NCBI GenBank assembly: GCA_031285625.1
Contig: JAITVV010000080.1
Span: forward strand, 55,902-119,901
DNA from: Prevotella sp.
GTDB taxonomy: Bacteria > Bacteroidota > Bacteroidia > Bacteroidales > Dysgonomonadaceae
DNA length: 64,000 nt
Reading direction: 5' to 3'
The notes below the pieces were generated by a model that worked only from the letters and a program-made list of their open reading frames with translations, was not told where the DNA came from and made no database searches. Positions 56,721 through 64,000 of this stretch are shown here, one piece after another; position 1 is the stretch's first letter, and every line of letters begins with the position of its first letter. Made by a program: the position numbers and the translations under genes.

Positions 56721-58169
56721 ATGAATAAGTTTATAAAAACAACTATATTAATAGTAATAAGCACTGTCCTGCTGCAATCTTGTGGCGATTTCTTGGATTC
56801 GTCGCCACATATATCAATTGATGATGATACAGCTATTAAAGACGTGAAAAGTGCTATTGGTGGTGTTACGGGTGCATATGATGCAATGACACAAGTAGAT
56901 AGTTATGGTCGTAATTTTTCTGTATTTGGTGATGTCTTTACAGATAATGTACAGATAAGTCCAACAAATTCAAACAGATTTACTGGTGAGGCAGCATGGT
57001 CATGGACTTCTTCTAATACTGATTACAGGGATTATTGGACTCGTTCATATCAGGTAATCAATCGAGTTAATAATATAATTAATGCCAGTATAGCTGGAGA
57101 CCCAGATCAAATAGATCAACTTTTAGGAGAATCCTATGCAATCAGGGCATTAATCCATTTCGATATGGTACGTTTATTTGCTCAGGATTATAGATTTACT
57201 GCAGATCAGTCTCATCTAGGTATACCTTATATTAAGGCTCATGACCCTAAAGGCCAGCCTTCACGTAATACTGTAGCAGAAGTGTATACAAATATCCTTT
57301 CGGATATGGAAGAAGCAGCTAAACGTATTAAGGTATTAAGAGGTATTAGCCTTGAAAATCCTTTAGCAAAGCCATATGGTACAGCTCCCTATACAATATC
57401 ACCAGATGTTGTGAATGCTATTTATGCCAGAATATATCTGACAATGGGTAATTATGCAAAAGCAAAAGAATACGCTGAGTTGCTAATTCCTAAATATTCA
57501 TTAGTAAGTAATGAAGATTATGCCAGCATTTGGACTGAATTATATTCTTCCGAATCAATTTTTACAATGTCCAATTCTGAAATAGATTACCTATCTACAA
57601 ACTCTTTGGGATATATATATGTAGAAAGTGGATACGGGGATCTATTAGTTAGCCCTACATTATATGCTTTGTATGCGGATAATGATATTAGAAAATCATT
57701 GGTTGTGAATGGTACAGCTGCATCTAAGAAAAATAATCTTTATATGCAAGGGAAATATCCATATACGAGAGGGCGTCCGGGACTAGATAATCCCAATCTA
57801 ATCAGAGTTTCTGAAATGTATTTGATTGCTGCTGAAGCTGCTGCAAGAACAGGTAATGAACCTATAGCTCGCAAATATCTAGATAATATCCGTCAAAGAG
57901 CTATTCCTACAGCACCAGCTAGCACAGCTACAGGACAAGCTCTTATCGATGAGATTCTTTTAGAGAAAAGAAAAGAGTTGGCTTTCGAAGGTCAATATTT
58001 CTATGACTTGAAACGTCTTCATTTGGACATTATTGGTGCTACAGCTGGTAATGGAACAATAGGCAAGGTGATCAAATATGGTGATGATCTATTGGCTCTA
58101 CCTATACCTCAGGCTGAAACGGATGCTAATCCTAATCTAGCTAAACAACAAAACCCTGGTTATAATTAA
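56721..58169 (+). CDS. SusD/RagB-family substrate-binding lipoprotein
   Basis: A 482-residue surface lipoprotein (Cys21, LLQSCGDF). SusD features include the N-terminal FLDSSPH, TPR-like helices around YAIRALIHFDMVRLFAQDY, and the C-terminal ELAFEGQYFYDLKR. It caps the SusC barrel and captures the substrate at the cell surface. It is cotranscribed with susC and followed by a terminator. Confidence 0.93.
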   Translation: MNKFIKTTILIVISTVLLQSCGDFLDSSPHISIDDDTAIKDVKSAIGGVTGAYDAMTQVDSYGRNFSVFGDVFTDNVQISPTNSNRFTGEAAWSWTSSNTDYRDYWTRSYQVINRVNNIINASIAGDPDQIDQLLGESYAIRALIHFDMVRLFAQDYRFTADQSHLGIPYIKAHDPKGQPSRNTVAEVYTNILSDMEEAAKRIKVLRGISLENPLAKPYGTAPYTISPDVVNAIYARIYLTMGNYAKAKEYAELLIPKYSLVSNEDYASIWTELYSSESIFTMSNSEIDYLSTNSLGYIYVESGYGDLLVSPTLYALYADNDIRKSLVVNGTAASKKNNLYMQGKYPYTRGRPGLDNPNLIRVSEMYLIAAEAAARTGNEPIARKYLDNIRQRAIPTAPASTATGQALIDEILLEKRKELAFEGQYFYDLKRLHLDIIGATAGNGTIGKVIKYGDDLLALPIPQAETDANPNLAKQQNPGYN

Positions 58170-58186
58170 TCTGAGTTTAATATATA

Positions 58187-58220
58187 AAAAACTCCAAGTA
58201 TTTTCACTTGGAGTTTTTTT
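58187..58220 (+). terminator. Terminator of susC/susD
   Basis: A 13-bp stem (AAAAACTCCAAGT with ACTTGGAGTTTTT), loop of 6, and a T-run. Confidence 0.9.
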
Positions 58221-58266
58221 TATTTCTTTTAACCCACTATTAACGCTGATTTTCTTTTTTCTTATA

Positions 58267-58274
58267 TATCTTTG
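58267..58274 (+). promoter_or_regulatory. -7 element of FeoB-associated peptide gene
   Basis: TATCTTTG, 25 nt before ATG 58299. It lies over the first in-frame ATA/ATG-type start at 58272, so the later ATG is used. Confidence 0.5.
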
Positions 58275-58298
58275 ATATCACAAACGGAGGATAGTATA

Positions 58299-58457
58299 AT
58301 GTTTCAGGAGATTATTGTTGCTATAATAGGACTTGCTGTAGCTCTGCTGGTCGCATATAAAATATATGGATTCTTCTTCTCGAAGAATGAACAAAAAGGA
58401 AGTTACGGATGTTCTAGTTGCGGTTGTAGTACCAAACAAAAGCAAATAAAATATTAA
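58299..58457 (+). CDS. FeoB-associated Cys-rich membrane protein
   Basis: A 52-residue peptide with one membrane helix (IIVAIIGLAVALLVAYKIYGF) and a Cys-rich tail (GCSSCGCSTKQ), the FeoB-associated Cys-rich family. A good ribosome site GGAGG precedes ATG 58299. These peptides usually sit next to feoB; here the SusC/SusD pair lies between. The Cys cluster may bind iron (inference). Confidence 0.85.
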   Translation: MFQEIIVAIIGLAVALLVAYKIYGFFFSKNEQKGSYGCSSCGCSTKQKQIKY

Positions 58458-58464
58458 GATTTTA

Positions 58465-58496
58465 TTTGGAGTTAAAGAATATAGTCCTTATATTTG
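58465..58496 (+). promoter_or_regulatory. Full-consensus promoter of ncRNA candidate
   Basis: TTTG (58465-58468), a 20-nt spacer, TATATTTG (58489-58496). The predicted transcript begins near 58503. Confidence 0.7.
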
Positions 58497-58502
58497 ATAT
58501 AG

Positions 58503-58722
58503 AGAAAGATTTAAGTCGTATTGGTCGATTGGGAAGCTCATCAATTAATAAATGACCGAGACAAGCTTTTGATTCTAATGGCGGGCCACACCTTCGGGTT
58601 GCTTAGCGCAGTGGATTACAAAGGGATCGAGGCACTCAAATCCTGTTTAACGGAGTTTCGGTATATCCACCAATGCGACTTTATATACAAAGGAGTTACT
58701 TTGAAAAAAGTAACTCCTTTCT
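58503..58722 (+). ncRNA. Structured non-coding RNA candidate, 6S-like layout
   Basis: A unit of about 220 nt with its own promoter and a final hairpin. A 12-bp long-range stem closes it: AAGTCGTATTGG (58513-58524) with CCAATGCGACTT (58670-58681), one G-U pair. Inside are an apical arm (TAAT/ATTA and CCAC/GTGG enclosing ACC-TTCG-GGT at about 58576-58618) and a 3' side hairpin (CGA..ACTC with GAGT..TCG, about 58628-58660). The core is clearly more GC-rich than its flanks. The closed stem, open centre and apical arm recall 6S RNA, but no sequence identity was established. Confidence 0.6.
58689..58722. terminator. Strong hairpin ending the ncRNA unit
   Basis: A 13-bp stem AAAGGAGTTACTT/AAGTAACTCCTTT with loop TGAAAA. 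The T-run is modest, so termination is probable but not certain; it may also serve the converging minus-strand gene. Confidence 0.65.
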
Positions 58723-58741
58723 GTTTCTGATATAATCAGTT

Positions 58742-59224
58742 TTAATTATTAATCAATGATTTAAGAAATCCTAATGTAAGTCCAACCCCTATTCTTACAA
58801 AAAACTGTCCATCGTTATGATGGGTATTGTAATCATAACCGGCAGATATATAGTAAACAGAAGCATCCGCATAAAGGCTCGGGGTAAGGATAACCCCATT
58901 TCCATGACCGAAACCGAAATTATAACCGGCATCGAGTTTCATCCCAATGGTGAATGCTGAATAATTATTCTTCATAAGAAATAATGATATCGGTTTCATA
59001 TTTAATCCCGACACTTTAAATCCTGGAGAAAGATAATCAAATCCTGATCCCAGGCCAAGAATAAAGGGTGATGAAGTATCATTTATCTGATAAAAAGGCA
59101 CATAACTATTTATTGAGAATTGGAGTTTTTCTTTCTTTACATGTTGTGAGCCGATCCCCAATGATTGGGCTGAACAAATAGCGCATGGAATCAGGAGAAA
59201 AAGACAAATAATAATTTTCTTCAT
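58742..59224 (-). CDS. Small outer-membrane beta-barrel-like protein, paralogue 2
   Basis: A 160-residue protein with a signal peptide ending CSAQ and alternating beta-strands (SINSYVPFYQIND, VILTPSLYADASVYYISAGYDY, QFFVRIGVGLTLGFLKS). It is a clear paralogue of the gene just upstream (shared SLGIGSQ/FLGIGAQ start, LNMKPISL/LNLKPIQL, QFFVRIG/QFFVRAG). The 12-nt gap implies one operon. Function unknown. Confidence 0.75.
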   Translation of the reverse strand: MKKIIICLFLLIPCAICSAQSLGIGSQHVKKEKLQFSINSYVPFYQINDTSSPFILGLGSGFDYLSPGFKVSGLNMKPISLFLMKNNYSAFTIGMKLDAGYNFGFGHGNGVILTPSLYADASVYYISAGYDYNTHHNDGQFFVRIGVGLTLGFLKSLINN

Positions 59225-59236
59225 TGTTAGATGATA

Positions 59237-59746
59237 TTACCAGATTTGTGTTTTTACAAACGATTTTATAGATCCCATCCCAAAACAAAAACCGGCGCGC
59301 ACAAAGAATTGCTGCTCGTTACCTGTTATATTAAAATCGTAACCGGCTTTTACAAAGAAGAATTTATAATCAAAATACACATTGGGTGTTATCACAATAC
59401 CATCCTTACCATGTCTGAAATTAAATAAGTAACCGGCATCACATCCTACCAGAATGGTTGCTTTATTATTATTGAATAAAGATTCGCTAAGAAAAGATGT
59501 AAGCTGGATCGGTTTCAGATTCAGTCCTGCTACGGGAGAGCTTCCCCCTGTATAGTCTATACCGCTGGATACAAAGGAGTTTAATGGGTTCTTCTTATGC
59601 CACACAGGAAATGAAGCGTTTGCGGCAAACTGAAAATCATTTCCCCTACCTTTTGCATCAGCATATTGTGCACCTATGCCCAGAAACTGAGCTGAACAGG
59701 CTAGGGGTAAAAGTATAAACAGTAATATTATTTTTATTTTTTTCAT
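59237..59746 (-). CDS. Small outer-membrane beta-barrel-like protein, paralogue 1
   Basis: A 169-residue protein with signal peptide ending CSAQ and barrel-like strands (FQFAANASFPVWH, VITPNVYFDYKFFFVKAGYDF). It is a tandem duplicate of the downstream gene. A minus-strand -7 box TAACTTTG (59766-59773) lies about 20 nt upstream, beyond the last codons of the transporter gene. Function unknown. Confidence 0.75.
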   Translation of the reverse strand: MKKIKIILLFILLPLACSAQFLGIGAQYADAKGRGNDFQFAANASFPVWHKKNPLNSFVSSGIDYTGGSSPVAGLNLKPIQLTSFLSESLFNNNKATILVGCDAGYLFNFRHGKDGIVITPNVYFDYKFFFVKAGYDFNITGNEQQFFVRAGFCFGMGSIKSFVKTQIW

Positions 59747-59765
59747 CAGACATAAATTTAAGAAA

Positions 59766-59773
59766 CAAAGTTA
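59766..59773 (-). promoter_or_regulatory. -7 element of tandem paralogue pair
   Basis: Minus-strand TAACTTTG, just past the stop of the upstream transporter gene. Confidence 0.4.
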
Positions 59774-59777
59774 CACT

Positions 59778-60716
59778 TTATTTTTTAACCGGAACAACCT
59801 CTTCCTCTAAGTCTGCCCTTGATTTACTTACTGTTACCAGATAGACTCCTCCGAATATAAGTATGGCGGCTATCAATTTTTCTATTGTAAACCTGTCCAT
59901 ACCCATGTATATGGCTACAGCTGAGGCAATCAGAGGCTGCATATTGTTGTACATTGAGATTGTTGTTGGTCTGATCCGTCTTTGGGCAAGAGGTATAAGT
60001 AAATAGGTAATAAATGTAGCTCCAACCAAAGTAAACGATAAAAGTAAATAAGGCATTATATCTGGTTGATAGAATAAAGGTGCATCCATTACATATTTGT
60101 AACCTATGGGTAAATCTATCAGAGCAGAGAATAAAAACATCCACTTCATCATAGTTATCGGAGAATATTTAGTTGACAAAGGGCGAGTTATTACCAAATA
60201 GAATGAATAAAAAAGCTGTGCACTCAAAACAGCAATATCTCCCGCCAAAGCCGATCCCTGCCCTGTTGTACTTACTTGTGTACTCGAGTAAACAAGAAAT
60301 ATGGCTCCTGCCCCCCCGACTAATACACCACCAGCCTTTTTAGCTGTAATAGGTTCTTTTAGAATTATAGCTGCGAGAATCATAGCAAACAGAGGGCCAC
60401 TAGTAGTAATAATAGATGCATCTACAGATGATGTCTGCCCCAAGCCATATGCAAAGAGACTTTGATTGATAAGCATACCACAAAGCCCGCCAATAAGCAA
60501 GATCAACATATCTTTCTTTTCCACTTTCTCCTTCGGCATCATTAAGGAGATAAGCCAAAAAGCTATTGACGCAAATCCCATACGCAACAATGTCATAGCC
60601 ATTGGTGTAAGGAGTCCGCTTGTATAAAGATATTTATTGATTGGAATATTCAAGCCGAATATCGTCATCACAACAAGCATGATAAGGTGTCCTTGCTGTT
60701 TCTGGGAAATGGTCAT
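59778..60716 (-). CDS. EamA/DMT-family transporter
   Basis: A 312-residue protein with ten hydrophobic helices in two EamA repeats. TPMAMTLLRMGFASIAFWLIS and SSVDASIITTSGPLFAMILA lie in repeat 1, and ISMYNNMQPLIASAVAIYMG in repeat 2. Such proteins export metabolites or amino acids. It is the last gene of the ribE operon, 15 nt after the YjdF-like gene. Confidence 0.88.
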   Translation of the reverse strand: MTISQKQQGHLIMLVVMTIFGLNIPINKYLYTSGLLTPMAMTLLRMGFASIAFWLISLMMPKEKVEKKDMLILLIGGLCGMLINQSLFAYGLGQTSSVDASIITTSGPLFAMILAAIILKEPITAKKAGGVLVGGAGAIFLVYSSTQVSTTGQGSALAGDIAVLSAQLFYSFYLVITRPLSTKYSPITMMKWMFLFSALIDLPIGYKYVMDAPLFYQPDIMPYLLLSFTLVGATFITYLLIPLAQRRIRPTTISMYNNMQPLIASAVAIYMGMDRFTIEKLIAAILIFGGVYLVTVSKSRADLEEEVVPVKK

Positions 60717-60731
60717 TACTATTTAATTAAA

Positions 60732-61349
60732 TCACTTATTACCTGCTAACTTGCTAATCTGTTTATTCTGTAACTTCGAAAAGAATATAAGCATACAAAT
60801 GGCACCGATCATCGCACAGAGCATATCAGATTGAGTATCCCATTCATATCCCTGCATGCCGAGAAAATCATCGGCTCCATCTCCTGATAGTACAGCAACC
60901 CACCATTCTATAAATTCGTAAAAAGCACTAATTGCCATACAAATACAAACCACAAAAAATGGAATCCATGATTTCTTTCGAACTACATCCAGGCGAATTA
61001 TTATTTCACGGGCAATCATTGCAGGTATGAATCCCTGAGCAAAATGGCCTACCTTATCGTAATTATTACGGCTCTGGTCGAAAACTTCCCTTATCCAATC
61101 AAATAAAGGTACTCTGGCATAGGAATAATGTGCTCCTACAAAGAGGATTATGAGATGGATAAGTATAAATGTGTATGTAAGGTCTGTAAATTGAAACCGC
61201 TTGTAAGTAAAAGCGAGAATAATCACTCCCACAATACACATGCCAGCCTCCATAAACCAAAGCCCGGTCTCATATGCTCCTACACCCGACCAAACGGCTA
61301 CCACAGCGAATATTATAAGATAGACCCAATGTAATTTCTTAACTGCCAT
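60732..61349 (-). CDS. DUF2238/YjdF-like inner-membrane protein
   Basis: A 205-residue protein with about six helices. YDKVGHFAQGFIPAMIAREI and AFYEFIEWWVAVLSGDGADDFLG (read in parts) followed by QGYEWDTQSDMLCAMIGA are characteristic of the YjdF/DUF2238 family. Function unknown. It lies 2 nt after the nitroreductase gene. Confidence 0.85.
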   Translation of the reverse strand: MAVKKLHWVYLIIFAVVAVWSGVGAYETGLWFMEAGMCIVGVIILAFTYKRFQFTDLTYTFILIHLIILFVGAHYSYARVPLFDWIREVFDQSRNNYDKVGHFAQGFIPAMIAREIIIRLDVVRKKSWIPFFVVCICMAISAFYEFIEWWVAVLSGDGADDFLGMQGYEWDTQSDMLCAMIGAICMLIFFSKLQNKQISKLAGNK

Positions 61350-61351
61350 AG

Positions 61352-61897
61352 TTATTTATAGGTGTTATATGATATTATTTCCTCTGAAGTTTTACGTTTC
61401 TTATTTCGTAGTGGCTGTGCCGGATAGCCAATAACAATATCCAGAACCACGCGTTTATTATCAGGAATGTTTAATAATTTCTTCATTTTAGATTCGGCAA
61501 ACCAACCCAGTATACAGCTACCTAATCCTTCGGCTTCTGCGGCAAGGCAAATATGTGCAGTGGCAATACCAATATCCAGAAATGCAAAATGCTTGTCTTT
61601 TACAATACCTCCGATACCCGAACTTAGATTTACCTTCTCTTCAACTACAACTATATGTACGGGAGCTTGTTTTGTAAAATGGTTCATACCCAACAAACGG
61701 GCAGAAGCAGCATCAGCTACTTTATTTTTTAATTGGGGATCGTCTACTACTATAAAATGCCAGGGTTGCGCGTTGCACGCAGATGGGGCCAGACGCCCTG
61801 CATCAAGGATACGTGCAAGTATCTCTCTGTTTACTGTACGGGATGTGTCAAAGGCGCGTGTACTTTGTCGATGTTTTACAAGTTCGTAAAAGTCCAT
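61352..61897 (-). CDS. Nitroreductase-family FMN oxidoreductase
   Basis: A 181-residue enzyme. RQSTRAFDTSRTVNREIL is the N-terminal FMN phosphate site, LAPSACNAQPWHFIVV the middle motif, and AAEAEGLGSCILGWF the C-terminal FMN site. It reduces nitro compounds, quinones or similar using NAD(P)H and bound FMN. It shares an operon with riboflavin synthase, whose product leads to FMN. Confidence 0.88.
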   Translation of the reverse strand: MDFYELVKHRQSTRAFDTSRTVNREILARILDAGRLAPSACNAQPWHFIVVDDPQLKNKVADAASARLLGMNHFTKQAPVHIVVVEEKVNLSSGIGGIVKDKHFAFLDIGIATAHICLAAEAEGLGSCILGWFAESKMKKLLNIPDNKRVVLDIVIGYPAQPLRNKKRKTSEEIISYNTYK

Positions 61898-61902
61898 ATT
61901 AA

Positions 61903-62532
61903 TTAATGTCGCATTTTAGCTTTTATATCTTCTATTGTTATCTTTTTATCCCAGATAGCGGTATTACCGAAGAGTTTCAGATATTCTTCCATCGGAGACA
62001 AGTCCATTTCTTTTCTTCTTATATCTACATTTTCCGGATCTTCAATTGGCCAGACATAACCATTTACAATCTGGGAACCATATATCTGGAATTTATCGGC
62101 ATACATCAGTATACGGTCTCTAAATATGGCATAAAGACTTGGAATAATATTACCTTTCGTATATTCTTCCTCAACAACGGAGGCATATTTATTCATATAG
62201 TCAGGCCCGCCATGTTGTATAACCATAAAAATTGCCATATTTCCTTCAAATGAAAGCCCCGAAGGCCATCCATCAGAATCCAGCATAGTTGAAATAAACT
62301 GTTGGTTCTCTTTATCGATCTCCAACATCTGAGAAATTACACTGTCCATCTTTTCTTTCAGTTCAGCTTTGCCTGCATATTTGGAATTAATCTCACCCAA
62401 ACTTTTGCGTATAGACTGGTCGGTATTATATATTTCCGATAGTCTTTTTTCCAAATCCTGTTTATCTTCCTGTGAAAAAGCAACGATTATGGGTAAGGAT
62501 AATATGATGAAAAGAAGGATATATTTTTTCAT
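61903..62532 (-). CDS. Exported DUF6624-like protein
   Basis: A 209-residue protein with a signal peptide ending AFSQ. DQSIRKSLGEINSK, then WPSGLSFEGNMAIFMVIQHG and LYAIFRDRILMYADKFQIYG match the DUF6624 pattern with its conserved QH and D-R motifs. Function unknown. It lies 3 nt after ribE and 5 nt before the nitroreductase gene. Confidence 0.7.
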   Translation of the reverse strand: MKKYILLFIILSLPIIVAFSQEDKQDLEKRLSEIYNTDQSIRKSLGEINSKYAGKAELKEKMDSVISQMLEIDKENQQFISTMLDSDGWPSGLSFEGNMAIFMVIQHGGPDYMNKYASVVEEEYTKGNIIPSLYAIFRDRILMYADKFQIYGSQIVNGYVWPIEDPENVDIRRKEMDLSPMEEYLKLFGNTAIWDKKITIEDIKAKMRH

Positions 62533-62535
62533 ATA

Positions 62536-63135
62536 TTAAAATTGTGAAAGGCGGCTGATATATTTGCCTATAATATCAAATTCGATATTCACTACACTCC
62601 CAACTTTTAGCTGATGGAAGTTAGTATGCTCATATGTATATGGAATAATAGCTACTTCGAAAGTATTGTCTGTTGGCGAAACTACTGTCAGGCTGATACC
62701 ATTTACTGTTACAGAGCCTTTATCTACTGTGAAGTAACCTTTCTTAGTCATTTCACGGTCAAACTCATATTCAAACTTGAAGTACCAGCTGCCATCAGCC
62801 TCACGTATCTCTACACATCTAGCAGTCTGATCGACATGTCCCTGAACGATATGACCATCCAGACGTCCATTCATTATCATACTGCGTTCAAGGTTTACTT
62901 TATCTCCTTCTTTAAGTAATCCCAGATTGGAGCGTTCTAATGTTTCCTTAATTGCTGTAACTGTATATTTATCATCATCAAGGTTTACCACAGTCAGGCA
63001 AACGCCGTTATGTGATACGCTTTGGTCTATTTTTAATTCGTTAGTAAATGAACATTTCATTGTAAGATGCAGGTTTTCTGCCTCTTTACGTAATGATACT
63101 ACGGTTGCTGCTTCTTCTACTATACCTGAAAACAT
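62536..63135 (-). CDS. ribE: Riboflavin synthase alpha chain
   Basis: A 199-residue enzyme made of two lumazine-binding repeats. MFSGIVEEAATVVSL opens repeat 1 and GRLDGHIVQGHVDQTAR opens repeat 2; NGVCLTVV and NGISLTVV mark the matching strands. It converts two 6,7-dimethyl-8-ribityllumazine molecules into riboflavin. It is the first gene of a five-gene operon with DUF6624, nitroreductase, YjdF and EamA genes. No FMN riboswitch is seen in the short leader. Confidence 0.95.
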   Translation of the reverse strand: MFSGIVEEAATVVSLRKEAENLHLTMKCSFTNELKIDQSVSHNGVCLTVVNLDDDKYTVTAIKETLERSNLGLLKEGDKVNLERSMIMNGRLDGHIVQGHVDQTARCVEIREADGSWYFKFEYEFDREMTKKGYFTVDKGSVTVNGISLTVVSPTDNTFEVAIIPYTYEHTNFHQLKVGSVVNIEFDIIGKYISRLSQF

Positions 63136-63170
63136 GATCTTTATATTTTAGTTATACGATTTCTTATATA

Positions 63171-63178
63171 CAAAGGTA
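63171..63178 (-). promoter_or_regulatory. -7 element of ribE operon
   Basis: Minus-strand TACCTTTG, 36 nt before the ribE start. A TTTG lies 24 nt further upstream, slightly beyond the usual spacing. The GTTAC bipartite pattern is not present here. Confidence 0.5.
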
Positions 63179-63198
63179 CGGATTTATTTAGAGAAAAA

Positions 63199-63876
63199 TC
63201 AGCAAATATTATCCGGATCCCAGCCAATCTTTCTAAAAACTAAACAGACAATAGCATAAGCCCTGAACAGCTCTTCTACATTAGGGCATTCTTTCAAATA
63301 TCCTTTGGGACAGTGATAAGAGTATGAACGCTTTTTATCCTGTGTTCTTAATTCTATCCTATATAATACTCCATCCAAAATATACGGATCGTAATAAGGT
63401 CCTCCTGATAAATTTGTATATATACCCTGTACTGCCAATGTATCAGCAGAATATATCCTCATCTTATCTCTGATAGAATCAAGCGTTGGTAAAGTCAATA
63501 TTTGATTGCCTCTAAGTTTCTCCCATAACTCTACCAAATCATTTTGTGCTAATTCCTTTTCTTGCCAATAAACAGATACAACCTGATCTTGAATCTTCAC
63601 CTTTTGAGTAAAACAACGGGTATTCCATTGATCATCTTTCTTACTTAATATGAATATACTTCTTCCACTCATAGGTGCAGGCTCTATCCAAAAGCGAAAT
63701 TCGAAATCATATTTGTCTGTTACTCCAAATTCTTTATTTATATCCTTATTCAATTTTTCATAATCATAATGTTTATTATAAGTATCATTAAAGGAGTCAG
63801 GATCATTATCGAAATCTATCTGAGAATAGGCATTCACTGAGAACAAAGCAAACAAGATTACCAGTATATTCTTCAT
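63199..63876 (-). CDS. Exported protein of unknown function
   Basis: A 225-residue protein with a signal peptide ending AYSQ and a soluble domain rich in Asp, Tyr and Lys (FRFWIEPAPMSGRSIFILSK, YLKECPNVEELFRAY). No family was recognised. Divergent from the structured leader at the right edge. Confidence 0.65.
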   Translation of the reverse strand: MKNILVILFALFSVNAYSQIDFDNDPDSFNDTYNKHYDYEKLNKDINKEFGVTDKYDFEFRFWIEPAPMSGRSIFILSKKDDQWNTRCFTQKVKIQDQVVSVYWQEKELAQNDLVELWEKLRGNQILTLPTLDSIRDKMRIYSADTLAVQGIYTNLSGGPYYDPYILDGVLYRIELRTQDKKRSYSYHCPKGYLKECPNVEELFRAYAIVCLVFRKIGWDPDNIC

Positions 63877-63939
63877 AAGATTATTTCCAGTTAAAATCCA
63901 AATAAATTGGATGATTATTTTAAATTAATTTCAGTTTTA

Positions 63940-64000
63940 TATCTTTGTGTCAGGATGTTAAGAGGAAACAGGCACTGCTGGGGAGCAACCTGTCAGCAAT
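63940..64000 (+). promoter_or_regulatory. -7 element and start of a structured leader (cut by window edge)
   Basis: TATCTTTG (63940-63947) predicts a transcript from about 63953. It begins with a GC-richer hairpin: ACAGG pairs with CCTGT and GCT with AGC around a GGGG loop (about 63973-63998). It could be a riboswitch or the start of a short ORF (ATG at 63954). The window ends before this can be decided. Confidence 0.4.

Noticed and set aside
58598-58674. tRNA-like stretch with a D-arm-like segment and CCA
   Set aside because: The ends do not form an acceptor stem, and no anticodon or T arm with GTTCGAA is present. CCA lies inside the closing stem of the ncRNA candidate.
58521-58730. 69-codon plus-strand ORF in the ncRNA region
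   Set aside because: The RNA structure (closing stem, arms, hairpin) explains the sequence, there is no ribosome site, and the frame runs through the terminal hairpin.
62536-63198. FMN riboswitch before ribE
   Set aside because: The leader is under 70 nt and lacks the RFN core.
1-64000. CRISPR arrays, transposons, prophage or defence systems
   Set aside because: No regular spaced repeats, transposase, integrase, cas, restriction or phage genes were found on either strand.

Overview
The window is AT-rich DNA from a Bacteroidota genome, most likely order Bacteroidales and probably Dysgonomonas- or Porphyromonadaceae-like. The genus is inference. The evidence is a SusC/SusD pair, PorP/PorK/PorN/PorE type IX secretion (T9SS) proteins, a C-A-B fumarate reductase operon, a FeoA-FeoB fusion, and many promoters of the Bacteroidota form TTTG-N19/20-TAnnTTTG. 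No CRISPR array, insertion sequence, transposase, integrase, rRNA or tRNA gene was recognised.

Layout. 1-1.36 kb: the end of a TonB-dependent receptor and a PnuC-type transporter. 1.4-11.6 kb: a co-directional surface-polysaccharide cluster with glycosyltransferases, a Wzy-like membrane protein, three enzymes of GDP-D-glycero-alpha-D-manno-heptose synthesis (HddC, GmhB, HddA), and an MBOAT plus SGNH acylation pair. 12.2-15.8 kb: frdCAB with a full-consensus promoter. 16-22.8 kb: housekeeping genes (PanE-like, OmpA-like, ModF-like ABC protein, pRiA4b-like protein/miaA, DUF763). 22.8-31.8 kb: a T9SS region, with porP-porK-porN rightward and porE-porD-membrane protein leftward, converging on small genes. 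31.9-36.1 kb: recA, bcp, a LOG-family protein and small lipoproteins. 36.2-41.4 kb: an amidinotransferase-fold protein, lutABC and an aldehyde dehydrogenase. 41.5-50 kb: epimerase-like proteins, several lipocalin-like lipoproteins and mutS2. 50-58.5 kb: feoAB, an orphan SusC/SusD pair and a FeoB-associated Cys-rich membrane peptide. 58.5-58.7 kb: a probable structured non-coding RNA. 58.7-63.9 kb: small outer-membrane-like paralogues and a ribE-nitroreductase-transporter operon.

Most notable points. (1) The T9SS core cluster goes directly from porK to porN; the motor genes porL and porM are not in the window. (2) A 41-nt bipartite element, GTTACA-N21-GTTACYTTTGTYAC, occurs four times with exactly 27 nt between the two GTTAC half-sites. 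Copies lie upstream of both T9SS operons and of one small secreted protein, so it is a candidate shared promoter or operator. (3) A promoter-structured RNA-hairpin unit at 58.46-58.72 kb has a 12-bp long-range closing stem and resembles 6S RNA in layout.

Functions are from sequence reading and family knowledge only; no searches were run. Several start codons were moved downstream where a promoter, terminator or signal peptide decides the start.
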